From contig NZ_UFUW01000001.1 in NCBI RefSeq assembly GCF_900460955.1, forward strand, positions 868,001 through 932,000: 64,000 nt of DNA. The letters are read 5' to 3'. The translations under genes were made by a program, and so were the position numbers. The notes beneath the pieces are model-generated. The model had not been told where the DNA came from. It was given only the letters and a program-made list of their open reading frames with translations, and ran no database searches. This stretch comes from Cardiobacterium valvarum. GTDB lineage: Bacteria; Pseudomonadota; Gammaproteobacteria; Cardiobacteriales; Cardiobacteriaceae. Positions 8,293-15,707 of this stretch are shown piece after piece (within the stretch, counting starts at the first letter, position 1; every line of letters starts with the position of its first letter).

Positions 8293-9249
8293 ATGGACAG
8301 AATCGCAATTTTCAAAACCGGCCACCACGCCGCCACCTCCGGCGAGACGCTTGACGCCACAGCGGACTACGTCCGCGCCATCGCTGCCGCCTACGACCCT
8401 GCGCTGCACGAGGCGCCGGTCGTCATCGGCCATCCCAAGGACAACGCCCCGGCTTACGGCTGGGTGCGCGCTCTTACCTTCGACGAAGGCAGCGGCACGC
8501 TCTATGCCGACCTTGCACAAGTCGAGCCGCAATTTGCCGCGTTACTGGCGGCTGGGCGCTTCAAGAAACGCAGCGCCTCCATCTACGACCCAGGCCATCC
8601 CAACAACCCCACCCCCGGCAAGCCGTATCTGCGCCATGTCGGTTTCTTGGGCGCGCAGCCGCCGGCAGTCAAAGGCCTGGCCGATTTTGCCGCCGCCGCA
8701 GCGCCCGTGTACGAATTCGGCGACCCCGCCGCAACACCCCCACCCCCTACGGAGATGCCCATGAATGAAGACGAACTGAAGAAGAAAGAAGAGGAACTTG
8801 CCGCGCGCGAGAAAGAGCTCGCCGACCGCGAAGCTGCGGTGAAGCGGCGCGAAGAAGAACTTGCCGCCGAAGAAGCCGCGCGCGAGCAGGCTGAAGCCGA
8901 TGACTATGCCGAAGGGCTGGTGAAGGCCGGCAAATTGCTGCCGGGTGAAAAAGCCGCCGTGGTCTCGGTGTTACTCACCGGCAAAGACGCCACCTTCGAC
9001 TTTGCCGAGGGCGGCAAGACGGTGCAGAAACGCACCAGCGACGGCATCAAGGCCGTACTTGACCGCCTGCCGGCCACGGTGGACTTTGCCGAACGCACCC
9101 CGGAAGACCCGAACAAGCGCACCCTGCCACAAGCGGGCGACGGCAACGACGAAGACAAAGCCGCCGCTGCGCTGGAGAAAAAAATCCAGGACTTCGCCGA
9201 TAAAAAAGGCCTGACCTTTGCCCAGGCTGCCGCCCAATTCCAGGAGTAA
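8293..9249 (+). CDS. Prohead protease with scaffold tail (Mu gpI type)
   Basis: A 318-residue protein. Residues 1-150 match the Mu gpI protease family (GHPKDNAPAYGWVRAL, KKRSASIYD near residue 95). Residues 155-210 are a highly charged coiled coil of Glu, Lys, Arg and Ala, typical of scaffolds. This is the Mu I/Z layout, a protease fused to a scaffold that is also made alone from an internal start (see next feature). It would shape and mature the prohead. Confidence 0.8.
   Translation: MDRIAIFKTGHHAATSGETLDATADYVRAIAAAYDPALHEAPVVIGHPKDNAPAYGWVRALTFDEGSGTLYADLAQVEPQFAALLAAGRFKKRSASIYDPGHPNNPTPGKPYLRHVGFLGAQPPAVKGLADFAAAAAPVYEFGDPAATPPPPTEMPMNEDELKKKEEELAAREKELADREAAVKRREEELAAEEAAREQAEADDYAEGLVKAGKLLPGEKAAVVSVLLTGKDATFDFAEGGKTVQKRTSDGIKAVLDRLPATVDFAERTPEDPNKRTLPQAGDGNDEDKAAAALEKKIQDFADKKGLTFAQAAAQFQE
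8761..9249 (+). CDS. Nested in-frame scaffold (Mu gpZ-like)
   Basis: ATG at 8761 lies in frame inside the protease gene. A GGAG six bases upstream is optimally spaced, and the start falls exactly where the coiled coil begins. It would give a 162-residue scaffold lacking the protease domain, as Mu makes gpZ from within I. A second ATG at 8755 is too close to the GGAG. Internal initiation is inferred from the ribosome site and from Mu, not shown. Confidence 0.5.
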   Translation: MNEDELKKKEEELAAREKELADREAAVKRREEELAAEEAAREQAEADDYAEGLVKAGKLLPGEKAAVVSVLLTGKDATFDFAEGGKTVQKRTSDGIKAVLDRLPATVDFAERTPEDPNKRTLPQAGDGNDEDKAAAALEKKIQDFADKKGLTFAQAAAQFQE

Positions 9250-9252
9250 CCC

Positions 9253-9570
9253 ATGCCACAAGCCAACATCCTCTCCCTCGGCATCAACCTCAAAGAAGCC
9301 GTCAAGCGCGGCCAGCTCGTCAGCATGACCGGCGAACTCGCCACCACTGGTAGCAAAGAACCCATCGGCGTCGCGCAGTACGACGGCAAGGCGGGGGAGC
9401 GTATCCCGGCAATCGCCCTCGGCCTTGCCGACATCACCGCCAGCGGCCTTGCTGTCGGCGACGGAGTCAAGGCCAACGCCGGCAATGCGGAAAAGGCAAC
9501 CAGCACCGCTGAAGCCTTTGCCTTCGTCCACAGCGTCGAGGGCAGCCGCGTCGAAATCTTCATCAAGTAA
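9253..9570 (+). CDS. Head decoration/fibre protein (DUF2190 type)
   Basis: A 105-residue beta-rich protein resembling the DUF2190 capsid cement family, with an early VKRGQLVSMTG segment and central GVAQYDG. Such proteins bind the capsid surface and stabilise it. It sits between the protease and the major capsid gene, three bases after the former, as in B3-like phages. It has no signal peptide or membrane segment. Confidence 0.65.
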   Translation: MPQANILSLGINLKEAVKRGQLVSMTGELATTGSKEPIGVAQYDGKAGERIPAIALGLADITASGLAVGDGVKANAGNAEKATSTAEAFAFVHSVEGSRVEIFIK

Positions 9571-9579
9571 GGAGCATCC

Positions 9580-10527
9580 ATGTCACAAAGTGAATTCAAG
9601 CGCCTGCGCGTCGTTGACACCATCCTCACCAAAGTCGTCCTCGGCTACAACCTCGACCAGGAATTTTCCGGTCACCATCTTTTCCCGGATGTCAGCGTCA
9701 GCGCGATGGGCGGCAAAATCATCAAATTCGGCAAAGAATCCTACATCGTCACCGATACCACCCGCGCCCCCGGCGAAACCGTGCGTAGTATCGGCATCAT
9801 CTATAGCAGCGACGATTACGCCCTCGTCAACCGCCTCCTCGAAGGAACGGTGCCGGAAGAGTTTGCCACCGAGATGAACAAGGTGCCGGGCATCAACGCG
9901 CAAACCCTGGCCGTCAATCAGGTCATGCAAAAAATGCGTCTCGAAGGCGAGGTAAAAAAAGCCAAGCTGGCTACTACCGCCAGCCTCTATGCCACCGGTC
10001 ACACCGAAGCGCTCACCGGCAACGATATGTGGGATAACGCCGCATCCAAGCCGCTTGACGCCATCCGGGACGCCAAGGCAAAAATCCGCAAGGCAACCGG
10101 GCGCTATCCGAACGTGCTGCACCTCGACCTCTACGCTTACGAGGCGCTGAAAACCCATCCGAAAATCCTGGAACAATTCAAATACACCGGCAAGACCAGT
10201 ATTACCAGCGACATGCTTGCGTCCTACTTCGACATTGACACTGTCGTTGTCGCCAAGGCTGTTTCTGTCGCCGACAAGGACGCGCCCTTTGCCGAAGTGT
10301 GGGGCAACAACACCATCCTTGCCTACGTCCCCCCGGCTGCCATGCGCGCGCAGGCCGTGCCGTCCTTTGGCTACAACTACGTCCTCACCGGTACGCCCAA
10401 AGTGGAAAAGGGCTACTTCGAGAACAGCGACCGCTCGTGGCACTATCCGGTGGCAATGGCCGATCAGGCGGTGCTGACCGACAACAGCGCCGGTTTCCTC
10501 TTCACCAACACCGCCACCATCAAATAA
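9580..10527 (+). CDS. Major capsid protein
   Basis: A 315-residue protein in the position of the major head gene. It has the elements of an HK97-like shell protein: a variable N-terminus, then a segment resembling the long spine helix (about 110-130), then GNDMWDN and the conserved C-terminal domain. It lacks an N-terminal scaffold, which fits a separate protease-scaffold gene. A GGAGC site precedes ATG 9580. It should be the most abundant late product. Fold assignment is from context and pattern only. Confidence 0.75.
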   Translation: MSQSEFKRLRVVDTILTKVVLGYNLDQEFSGHHLFPDVSVSAMGGKIIKFGKESYIVTDTTRAPGETVRSIGIIYSSDDYALVNRLLEGTVPEEFATEMNKVPGINAQTLAVNQVMQKMRLEGEVKKAKLATTASLYATGHTEALTGNDMWDNAASKPLDAIRDAKAKIRKATGRYPNVLHLDLYAYEALKTHPKILEQFKYTGKTSITSDMLASYFDIDTVVVAKAVSVADKDAPFAEVWGNNTILAYVPPAAMRAQAVPSFGYNYVLTGTPKVEKGYFENSDRSWHYPVAMADQAVLTDNSAGFLFTNTATIK

Positions 10528-10536
10528 GGAGGCCAT

Positions 10537-11046
10537 ATGCGCTACACCGTATTGCAACCCCTGCGCCATAACGGCAAACGCTATGAGGCCGGAGACGTGA
10601 TAGACGACATTGACGAGGCCGTTGCCGCCGGACTTATCGAACGCGGCCTTATCCTGCTCGCGGATATCGGCGCGGCCCTGCAACAGGACAGCGCCCCGGC
10701 GCCGGCTAATGAACCGATACCGATCAATGAATCAGAACCTGCCAATGAGCCGGAACCGGATAATGCCCCCCCGGCAGAAACCCATGAACCGGCGGAAGCG
10801 GCCAACGACCCCGTAGCGGTAGAGGGCGAACTGGAACTGACGCCGGAAGTCGTCGTCGGCATCCTCTACGAGGAAAAACCGGACCGCAAGCCGACGCTGA
10901 AAAAGGCTATTGAAATGCTGGACCGGCACCGCGACGCCGGCGCAACCGAAGACGGCATCCGCCTTACCATCGACCCACAGACGCTCACGCAAGAAATGCT
11001 GGATACCGCCTGGATTCTCTACCTCGATCCCGGTGACGCGGCATGA
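10537..11046 (+). CDS. Mu-like gp35-type protein with acidic linker
   Basis: A 169-residue protein. Residues 1-45 form a small beta-rich module (RHNGKRYEAGDVID) typical of FluMu-like gp35 proteins. Residues 55-100 are a low-complexity linker of Pro, Glu, Asn and Ala. The C-terminal 60 residues form a separate helical domain. It lies between the capsid gene and the neck genes and overlaps the next start by four bases. The function is unknown; a role at the head-neck interface is plausible. Confidence 0.55.
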   Translation: MRYTVLQPLRHNGKRYEAGDVIDDIDEAVAAGLIERGLILLADIGAALQQDSAPAPANEPIPINESEPANEPEPDNAPPAETHEPAEAANDPVAVEGELELTPEVVVGILYEEKPDRKPTLKKAIEMLDRHRDAGATEDGIRLTIDPQTLTQEMLDTAWILYLDPGDAA

Positions 11047-11516
11047 CCTACTGCACACCGCAGGAACTCATCGCCCACGCCAACCGAGCCCGCCTCATCG
11101 GGCAGTTGGCGGGCAGCGACTATGCACCGCTGCCTGCCGCCGATGATGTGCAGCAATACTTCACGCAGGGCATCGTTGCGCCGGGCTACGAACAGGCGCT
11201 CTCCGACCTGAAAGCGCGCGTCGAGCAGGCCATCAGTCTTGCCGCTGGCGACATCGACGGCTACCTGACGCTATTGCCGGATATGCGCTTCCCGGTGGAA
11301 ACACTGAAAACGGCGTGCATGGACATGGCGCTGTACCGCCTCTTTGACGTACTTGACGACAAATCCGTGGTCAAGCAGCTCAACGATGCGCGCCACGCCT
11401 TCTTCAACCGCCTCATCACCGGCGCCGCCGCGAAAAGACAGGAGGCTGCCTACGGTAGCGCGCAAACCGACGGCCCCGCCGCCTACTGGACCGATGACCG
11501 CCTGCAGGGATATTGA
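11043..11516 (+). CDS. Head-tail connector (Mu gp36 type, DUF1320)
   Basis: A 157-residue protein of the DUF1320 family. It starts MTYCTPQELI and has the helical pattern of gp6-like connectors, with a conserved DIDGYL segment near residue 75. Connectors of this class seal the portal after packaging and form the neck. It is coupled to the preceding gene by a 4-base overlap and lies one base before the tail terminator gene. Confidence 0.75.
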   Translation: MTYCTPQELIAHANRARLIGQLAGSDYAPLPAADDVQQYFTQGIVAPGYEQALSDLKARVEQAISLAAGDIDGYLTLLPDMRFPVETLKTACMDMALYRLFDVLDDKSVVKQLNDARHAFFNRLITGAAAKRQEAAYGSAQTDGPAAYWTDDRLQGY

Positions 11517-11517
11517 C

Positions 11518-11976
11518 ATGGCCAACCTCTTCGCTCCGCGCGACACCCTCATCCGCCACCTGCGCCTGCTGATTGACAGCAACACTCTGCGCAGCGTCGA
11601 AAGCGCCAACGAATTTGCGGACTTGCTCGACGGCAAACAGCCCTTTGTCCACCGTGCCGCCTATGTGGTCTATGACAAATACAGCAACGTTTCGGTGCAG
11701 GGCCGCACGCAGAAGATGACGCAGCATTACACCGTCTATCTCACCATGCGCCATGCCCGCCGCGCCGAACCCGATATGGAGGCAGGCACCGTCCTGGCCG
11801 CGCTGATGGCGCATGTCGAAGGCCTTGCCGTCAGCGACGGCGACACCCACACCAATCCCGGATACGGCAAGCGCTTCACCCTCGGCGTTGCCGACGATGC
11901 CTTCTATCGCCCCGATGGCTGGGGCATCTATCCGGTCTCTTTCACCATTGACATCATCAACCTACGGAGCAGTTAA
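11518..11976 (+). CDS. Neck/tail terminator protein (Mu gp37 type, DUF1834)
   Basis: A 152-residue protein matching the place and size of Mu gp37. The N-terminal helix and mixed alpha/beta body resemble tail-terminator folds, and GWGIYPVSFTIDI at the end fits the last strand. It would cap the tail tube and join it to the neck. The chosen ATG at 11518 follows the previous stop by one base; longer readings upstream overlap the connector gene and have no ribosome site. Confidence 0.65.
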   Translation: MANLFAPRDTLIRHLRLLIDSNTLRSVESANEFADLLDGKQPFVHRAAYVVYDKYSNVSVQGRTQKMTQHYTVYLTMRHARRAEPDMEAGTVLAALMAHVEGLAVSDGDTHTNPGYGKRFTLGVADDAFYRPDGWGIYPVSFTIDIINLRSS

Positions 11977-12732
11977 ATGCCAACCCTCAACAGCATCCTT
12001 AACGACCACGGCTTTATCGGCACTGGTGTGCCGTATTTCATCCCGGACGACCCCAATACCCCGGCGTTTTACCTCGGTAATCCCGTCTCGGCCAAGATCG
12101 CGCAATCCTCCGACGTCAAAACCCGCAAATCGCGGCGTAAACACGATGCCGGAGCCATTCTTGACAGTATCACCACCCCGAAAGCACCGGACGTCACCAT
12201 TCAAACCGACACCTTCCAGCCGCTCACCTGGGCGATGGCGATGATGGGCAAGGCTGTGGATGTGACCACCACCGTGCAAACCGTCGCAGACGAACCCGCC
12301 AAAGCCCGCCTCAGCGGTTACCACAAACTGGCGCATGGCGACATTGACCCTGCTACCGTCGAAGTCAAAAAAGGCGGCTCAACCATGGCGGCGGCCAAGT
12401 ACACCCTCAATACCGAGGTGGGATTACTGCAAATCACTGATGGCACGGCAGCCGCCGAAGGCGACGACATCACCGTTAGCTACAAGACCCTAGCCTTGAG
12501 TAAAGTCACGGTGGACGGTGCCCGTGTCAGCAGCTTCAAGGGAGCGCTCATCATTGACGGGCAAAACGAGGTCACCAAGAAACGCGCCAAACTCACCCTG
12601 CCGAACGTCTCGCTGGCCGTTGATGGCGAACTGGACTGGTTCAGTGACGACTTCAACAGCGTCACCATGAAAGGCACGGCGGCTGTCGGCAAAAACGGTG
12701 AAGCCCCATTTACCATTGAACTGTATGAATAA
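11977..12732 (+). CDS. Major tail tube protein (siphophage type)
   Basis: A 251-residue beta-rich protein starting at the base after the previous stop. The repeated strand patterns and the position after the tail terminator suggest the tube subunit. No sheath gene accompanies it, which points to a long non-contractile tail as in B3 and D3112. In an intact phage the tape-measure, tail-tip and fibre genes would follow, but here only one 66-residue gene does. Confidence 0.6.
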   Translation: MPTLNSILNDHGFIGTGVPYFIPDDPNTPAFYLGNPVSAKIAQSSDVKTRKSRRKHDAGAILDSITTPKAPDVTIQTDTFQPLTWAMAMMGKAVDVTTTVQTVADEPAKARLSGYHKLAHGDIDPATVEVKKGGSTMAAAKYTLNTEVGLLQITDGTAAAEGDDITVSYKTLALSKVTVDGARVSSFKGALIIDGQNEVTKKRAKLTLPNVSLAVDGELDWFSDDFNSVTMKGTAAVGKNGEAPFTIELYE

Positions 12733-12743
12733 GAGGCACCCCC

Positions 12744-12944
12744 ATGACTGGATTACCCACTACCACGCCAGCGGAGAACAGTGTGCCGGTGCGTCTCACC
12801 GCCGACACCACTATCGGCAATGTACCGATGAAAGCAGGCGCCACCGTCGCCGTCGCTCCCGACACCGCTGACTGGCTGGTGCAACACGGCGCGGCGGCCA
12901 TCATCCGTGAAGAGCGGAAGGAGGACGGCTATCGCAAGAAGTGA
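12744..12944 (+). CDS. Small phage protein, gp35-N-terminus-like
   Basis: A 66-residue protein with a GGCACC-type weak ribosome site. Its core (VPMKAGATVAVAPDTADWLVQHGAA) resembles the N-terminal module of the 10537-11046 protein: a short beta pair followed by a helix ending in a hydrophobic patch. It is the last gene of the late unit before the hairpin cluster. The function is unknown. Confidence 0.55.
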   Translation: MTGLPTTTPAENSVPVRLTADTTIGNVPMKAGATVAVAPDTADWLVQHGAAAIIREERKEDGYRKK

Positions 12945-12978
12945 ATAACACGCAATCCTTGTCTGTTTTTACGTTAGG

Positions 12979-13006
12979 CGGTCGCAGCAATGTGACCGTC
13001 TTTTTT
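12979..13006 (+). terminator. Late-operon terminator
   Basis: An 8-bp stem (12979-12986 with 12991-12998, one G-T pair) closes a GCAA tetraloop and is followed by a run of T. It should stop the late transcript just after its last gene. Confidence 0.75.
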
Positions 13007-13023
13007 CGGCGGCAGGGCGGAGT

Positions 13024-13052
13024 AAAAACCGCCAGCTGCTGGCGGTTTTTTT
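13024..13052. repeat. Hairpin, CCGCCAG family copy 1
   Basis: A 12-bp perfect stem, 13024-13035 with 13039-13050, with a three-base loop. The A-run before and T-run after make it a bidirectional terminator candidate. It shares its stem with the palindrome at 13102. Confidence 0.65.
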
Positions 13053-13101
13053 CCTACTGTTTTTTGCAACCCATTGTTTTTTACAGGTTCACTGTTTTGA
13101 C

Positions 13102-13123
13102 AAACCGCCAGCGCTGGCGGTTT
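13102..13123. repeat. Perfect palindrome, CCGCCAG family copy 2
   Basis: A perfect 22-base palindrome (11 bp per arm, no loop) followed by more T. It carries the same AAACCGCCAG arm as the hairpin at 13024. It may be a terminator or a dimeric protein site. Confidence 0.65.
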
Positions 13124-13153
13124 TTACTTCTTGCGCGAGAGACACCTTTCCGC

Positions 13154-13178
13154 AAAAGCGGCGACACGTCGCCGTTTT
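13154..13178. repeat. Hairpin, GCGGCGAC family copy 1
   Basis: Arms CGGCGAC at 13159-13165 and GTCGCCG at 13168-13174 are flanked by A and T runs. It is a bidirectional terminator candidate related to the hairpins at 13228 and 14338. Confidence 0.6.
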
Positions 13179-13227
13179 TAATTCGGCTCTCTTGGACATC
13201 CTATTGTTTTTATTAGCCGTTAAAAAT

Positions 13228-13254
13228 CAAAAGCGGCGACAGTCGCCGCTTTTG
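13228..13254. repeat. Hairpin, GCGGCGAC family copy 2
   Basis: A perfect 13-bp inverted repeat (13228-13240 with 13242-13254) around a single central base. It is the nearest hairpin downstream of the nuclease gene and could end the repressor operon transcript on the - strand. Confidence 0.6.
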
Positions 13255-13286
13255 AGCGTTTGTGTAACCGTGAGACAATGTGCCTA

Positions 13287-13751
13287 CTACCTATTCCAAG
13301 GCTCTTCGTCTTTGTATTCGGTTATGCCCCACAGCCCCACTTTTTCTCGCTGGGCTTGTTCTTGTACTGGTACCAGCTTGGCGGGGTCTTTGGCTGCATC
13401 GTAGTATTTGGGATGCAGCCATGCGCTGCCACGCGCAATCATCGTGCGGTTGATGCTTTCCTCACCGAGGAACACTACGCAGAGGTGGCGGTTGAAGCTG
13501 TCTAGCCATGTGCAGTCCGCTTTGACCGTTTTCTTTTCGATTATCCCTGCCAGCATTTGCTTGGCGCGCTTATAGAACGGTCTGCCCCGCTCAGGGCTGT
13601 CAATGTAGAGCATCCGCACTTTATGCGGCACACCTTCGGCAGTAATCAGTAAAAACGTGTCACCATCGCTGACTCTGTCCACCTTGCCGTTTAACACATA
13701 GGCCTGCGCGGTGCAGCCTAGCAGCAGCAACAAGGCCGCTACCCATTTCAT
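13287..13751 (-). CDS. Secreted thermonuclease-like (SNase) protein
   Basis: A 154-residue exported nuclease of the staphylococcal nuclease family. A signal sequence (residues 1-17, also a possible lipobox at Cys13) precedes the SNase core. Its likely active residues are Asp31 in VSDGDTF, Arg46, Asp51 and Glu54 in VRMLYIDSPE, and Arg88 in the FNR segment. The start overlaps the repressor stop as TAATG, so the two are translationally coupled and it would be made in the lysogen. Possible roles are DNA scavenging or attack on incoming DNA in the periplasm; neither is shown. An in-frame ATG six bases earlier is possible. Confidence 0.8.
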   Translation of the reverse strand: MKWVAALLLLLGCTAQAYVLNGKVDRVSDGDTFLLITAEGVPHKVRMLYIDSPERGRPFYKRAKQMLAGIIEKKTVKADCTWLDSFNRHLCVVFLGEESINRTMIARGSAWLHPKYYDAAKDPAKLVPVQEQAQREKVGLWGITEYKDEEPWNR

Positions 13752-14557
13752 TACCATTGTTCGCTCCATACTTTTTTGCCGATGATTTGGCAGTTTTCGG
13801 GGTCACTAATAACCCAAGCCGGATAGGCTTTATTGTCACTAATAACACGGATGCTGCTGCCCTCTCGCGAGAGTCGTTTGATATAGAACTCGTCATGGTA
13901 ACGGAAGAAGAACACGTCTCCATCCACGCGCCTCTTACTCTCATCAAAAACGAAGCGGCCTCTTGGGGGAAGTGTCGGCACCATGCTGTCGCCCTTGTTG
14001 CGAGCCGCGCCGAGGTCTTTGGGGTTGAGGTAGTTGGCATGGAGGTCAGAAAGGGCAAAAGGGATGTACTCCACTATGTATTCATTCGCCAACAGCGATC
14101 CATCACCGCTGCTTGCTTCTATGTCATATAGGGGGACAAATACATAGCCATCCATTTTTGGCGCGGCTTTACCACGCGGGGCTGCAACGAGATCGTCTGG
14201 TACGGCGTAAATTGCAACATCCTCAGCAAGTGGCAGGTGTTTGTCACGACTACTAGTAAGTGCAAACATCGGCGACATCGCAACTTCGTGTTCTTGAACT
14301 TCATTTGCCTCTTTGTCTTCTAACAGCTCTGTATTTTCAAAAGCGGCGACCGTCGCTGTTTTTTTACCAGTAAGTATGTAAGTCACATCCAAACCAACCT
14401 CCCCCATCATGACGAGTTTGTCGGATGGTATGGGGTTTTGGTCTTGCTCCCAGCGGGAGATGGTCGTGAAGCTAACGCCTAGCTTGTCACCAAGCATTTC
14501 TTGCTTGCTGTATCCAGCGGCACGGCGTTGTTCTGAGAGTCGTTTTCCAATGCTCAT
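13751..14557 (-). CDS. Phage repressor, CI-like with S24 peptidase domain
   Basis: A 268-residue repressor. The N-terminal helix-turn-helix (about 18-40, TTISRWEQ) binds operators. The C-terminal LexA/S24 domain has the catalytic pair Ser191 (GDSMVPTL) and Lys227 (YIKRLSR). It should hold the early promoter off and lose activity on self-cleavage after DNA damage. No obvious Ala-Gly cleavage site is seen in the linker, so release may differ. It is divergent from the Ner-like gene and leads an operon with the nuclease. A copy of the GCGGCGAC hairpin lies within its coding sequence at 14338-14362. Confidence 0.85.
   Translation of the reverse strand: MSIGKRLSEQRRAAGYSKQEMLGDKLGVSFTTISRWEQDQNPIPSDKLVMMGEVGLDVTYILTGKKTATVAAFENTELLEDKEANEVQEHEVAMSPMFALTSSRDKHLPLAEDVAIYAVPDDLVAAPRGKAAPKMDGYVFVPLYDIEASSGDGSLLANEYIVEYIPFALSDLHANYLNPKDLGAARNKGDSMVPTLPPRGRFVFDESKRRVDGDVFFFRYHDEFYIKRLSREGSSIRVISDNKAYPAWVISDPENCQIIGKKVWSEQW
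14338..14362. repeat. GCGGCGAC hairpin inside repressor gene (copy 3)
   Basis: The arm CAAAAGCGGCGAC, identical to that of the intergenic hairpin at 13228, is followed by a complementary arm in which two pairs are G-T. It ends in seven T. It encodes part of the repressor linker. Confidence 0.5.
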
Positions 14558-14602
14558 TATTCAGATATGTCAAACGTAGAGGTGGTGCGGGGAATGTTAC
14601 AA

Positions 14603-14683
14603 CAAATTAAGCAAATATAGAAATATCCTATTTGACTTCAACAAATGTAGTAAATATACTTTGCGCAAATTCACCAAATACAG
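14603..14683. promoter_or_regulatory. CAAATnnAG operator iterons
   Basis: Five copies of a 9-base motif CAAATnnAG (one variant, CAAATTCAC) lie at 14603, 14612, 14642, 14666 and 14675. The first pair and the last pair are in direct tandem. They flank and overlap the early promoter, as expected for repressor or Ner binding sites. Confidence 0.55.
14632..14660 (+). promoter_or_regulatory. Early promoter (Pe)
   Basis: TTGACT at 14632-14637 and TATACT at 14655-14660 are separated by 17 bases, close to the sigma-70 consensus. Transcription would start near 14667 and read the Ner-like gene and the transposition genes. The iterons sit on both sides. Confidence 0.75.
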
Positions 14684-14692
14684 GAATGCAAG

Positions 14693-14953
14693 ATGAATGG
14701 GAGAGAAATCCTGCAGGCACTTAAGCAAAAACAGTTGAATTTTGCACTTTTGGCTAATGCCTGTAACACCAGTATTAGTCACATTTCTAACGTGGCAAAC
14801 CGTACTACAGTCAGTAAACCTATCGCTACAAAGATTGCGCGCGCTGTTGGTAAACCATTTTCAGAAGTCTTCCCCGAATACGTCGAGCGTGAAATAGCTA
14901 AAAGACGGCGTGCAGACAAAGTCAAAGAGCTTGCAAAAATAGTAAATGCTTAA
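14693..14953 (+). CDS. Ner-like DNA-binding protein
   Basis: An 86-residue basic protein of the Ner/Nlp type with a central helix-turn-helix (FALLANACNTSISHISNVANR, cut by my reading into residues about 17-37). In Mu, Ner shuts down repressor and early transcription after infection. It is the first gene after the early promoter, has an AGGA ribosome site, and its lower GC content is like that of the control region. It keeps the N-terminal helical part and a lysine/arginine-rich tail. Confidence 0.75.
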   Translation: MNGREILQALKQKQLNFALLANACNTSISHISNVANRTTVSKPIATKIARAVGKPFSEVFPEYVEREIAKRRRADKVKELAKIVNA

Positions 14954-15001
14954 GCAATTATCGCTATTTGAAACAAAGTTGTAAATAACAAGGCAAGCAA
15001 G

Positions 15002-15322
15002 ATGAACGACACAAAACCCGCGAGCGTAAATGAAGGCTTTTCCAGCACGCAGATGCGCGGCTACGCCGTCTTCAAGGCGCTGTTCGGCCACGAGCAGAAC
15101 GGCATCAGTTGCCAGCAGCTGGCCGAGCGTTTCGACACAGGGCGGGCGGTAATGCTGCGCGATTTGCAAACCCTCGCCGCAGCCGGCCTCGCCGAGCAAC
15201 TGCCGAACAAGAACTGGCGCATCGCCCCGGAATACGGGCGCGAAGCCGTCAAGATATTTCACGCCGTGCAGGCTGCGCAGGACCGCATCGCAGAAACCAT
15301 GCGTCGCTATGGCATGAACTAA
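15002..15322 (+). CDS. Winged-helix DNA-binding protein
   Basis: A 106-residue protein with an IclR- or MarR-like winged helix ([18 protein letters not shown] then [18 protein letters not shown], residues about 28-62). The C-terminal 30 residues form a helix. It may be an early regulator or a replication accessory factor; transposable phages often have such a gene between ner and A. It lies eleven bases before the next gene with GGAGG between them. The exact role is unknown. Confidence 0.6.
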   Translation: MNDTKPASVNEGFSSTQMRGYAVFKALFGHEQNGISCQQLAERFDTGRAVMLRDLQTLAAAGLAEQLPNKNWRIAPEYGREAVKIFHAVQAAQDRIAETMRRYGMN

Positions 15323-15332
15323 GGAGGCTGTC

Positions 15333-15707
15333 ATGACCTATCCCACCATCAGACTTTGCCAGTACCGCCCGGCAGAGCCCTCCTTTGGCGCGAACAAGGC
15401 CTACTGGCTGGCGACCGTCGGCGGTAAAAGGTTTGATGCCCTGCTGACCAAGCCGCTGACCCTGCGCTTTTCCCTGCGCTCGCCACGAACAGGGGATGAC
15501 CCCGACGCCGTGCCCGGCACCGGCGATATCGTCTTCCTGACGGAAAGTTATGCCGGCATGCGGGAAGAACGGATGCACCGCGAAATGGTCGCCGTTTGCG
15601 CCGCTGCTTCACACCGCCTCGTCACCCTCAGTCCCGCGTACCGCATCAATGTAGGCAACTGGGCCGACGGCATCTACACCCCTTTGCATGGAGAACATCA
15701 TGGCTAA
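15333..15707 (+). CDS. Hypothetical early phage protein
   Basis: A 124-residue soluble protein that I do not recognise. It has mixed composition, no membrane segment, and a beta-rich start (YPTIRLCQYRPAEP). It lies between the winged-helix gene and the coiled-coil gene and overlaps the latter by eight bases. The GGAGG site before ATG 15333 and the shared operon support it as a real gene. Confidence 0.6.
   Translation: MTYPTIRLCQYRPAEPSFGANKAYWLATVGGKRFDALLTKPLTLRFSLRSPRTGDDPDAVPGTGDIVFLTESYAGMREERMHREMVAVCAAASHRLVTLSPAYRINVGNWADGIYTPLHGEHHG

Larger units (their letters stand above)
12945..13286. other. Hairpin-rich junction between late and early phage modules
   Basis: A 342-base region without a credible gene. 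It holds five strong inverted repeats (separate entries), and TGTTTTT-like motifs recur between them (about 13058, 13075, 13093 and 13204). The left end of the second phage module should fall here, because the repressor/nuclease operon is the leftmost unit of Mu-like phages. I cannot fix the end to a base. Confidence 0.6.

Noticed and set aside
12941-13216. Open frame of 91 codons across the hairpin cluster
   Set aside because: It runs through the terminator and two palindromes, has odd composition (Phe/Arg/Cys rich) and no ribosome site.
12979-13254. CRISPR array
   Set aside because: The repeats are of two different families with irregular spacing and no constant spacer length; no cas gene is near.
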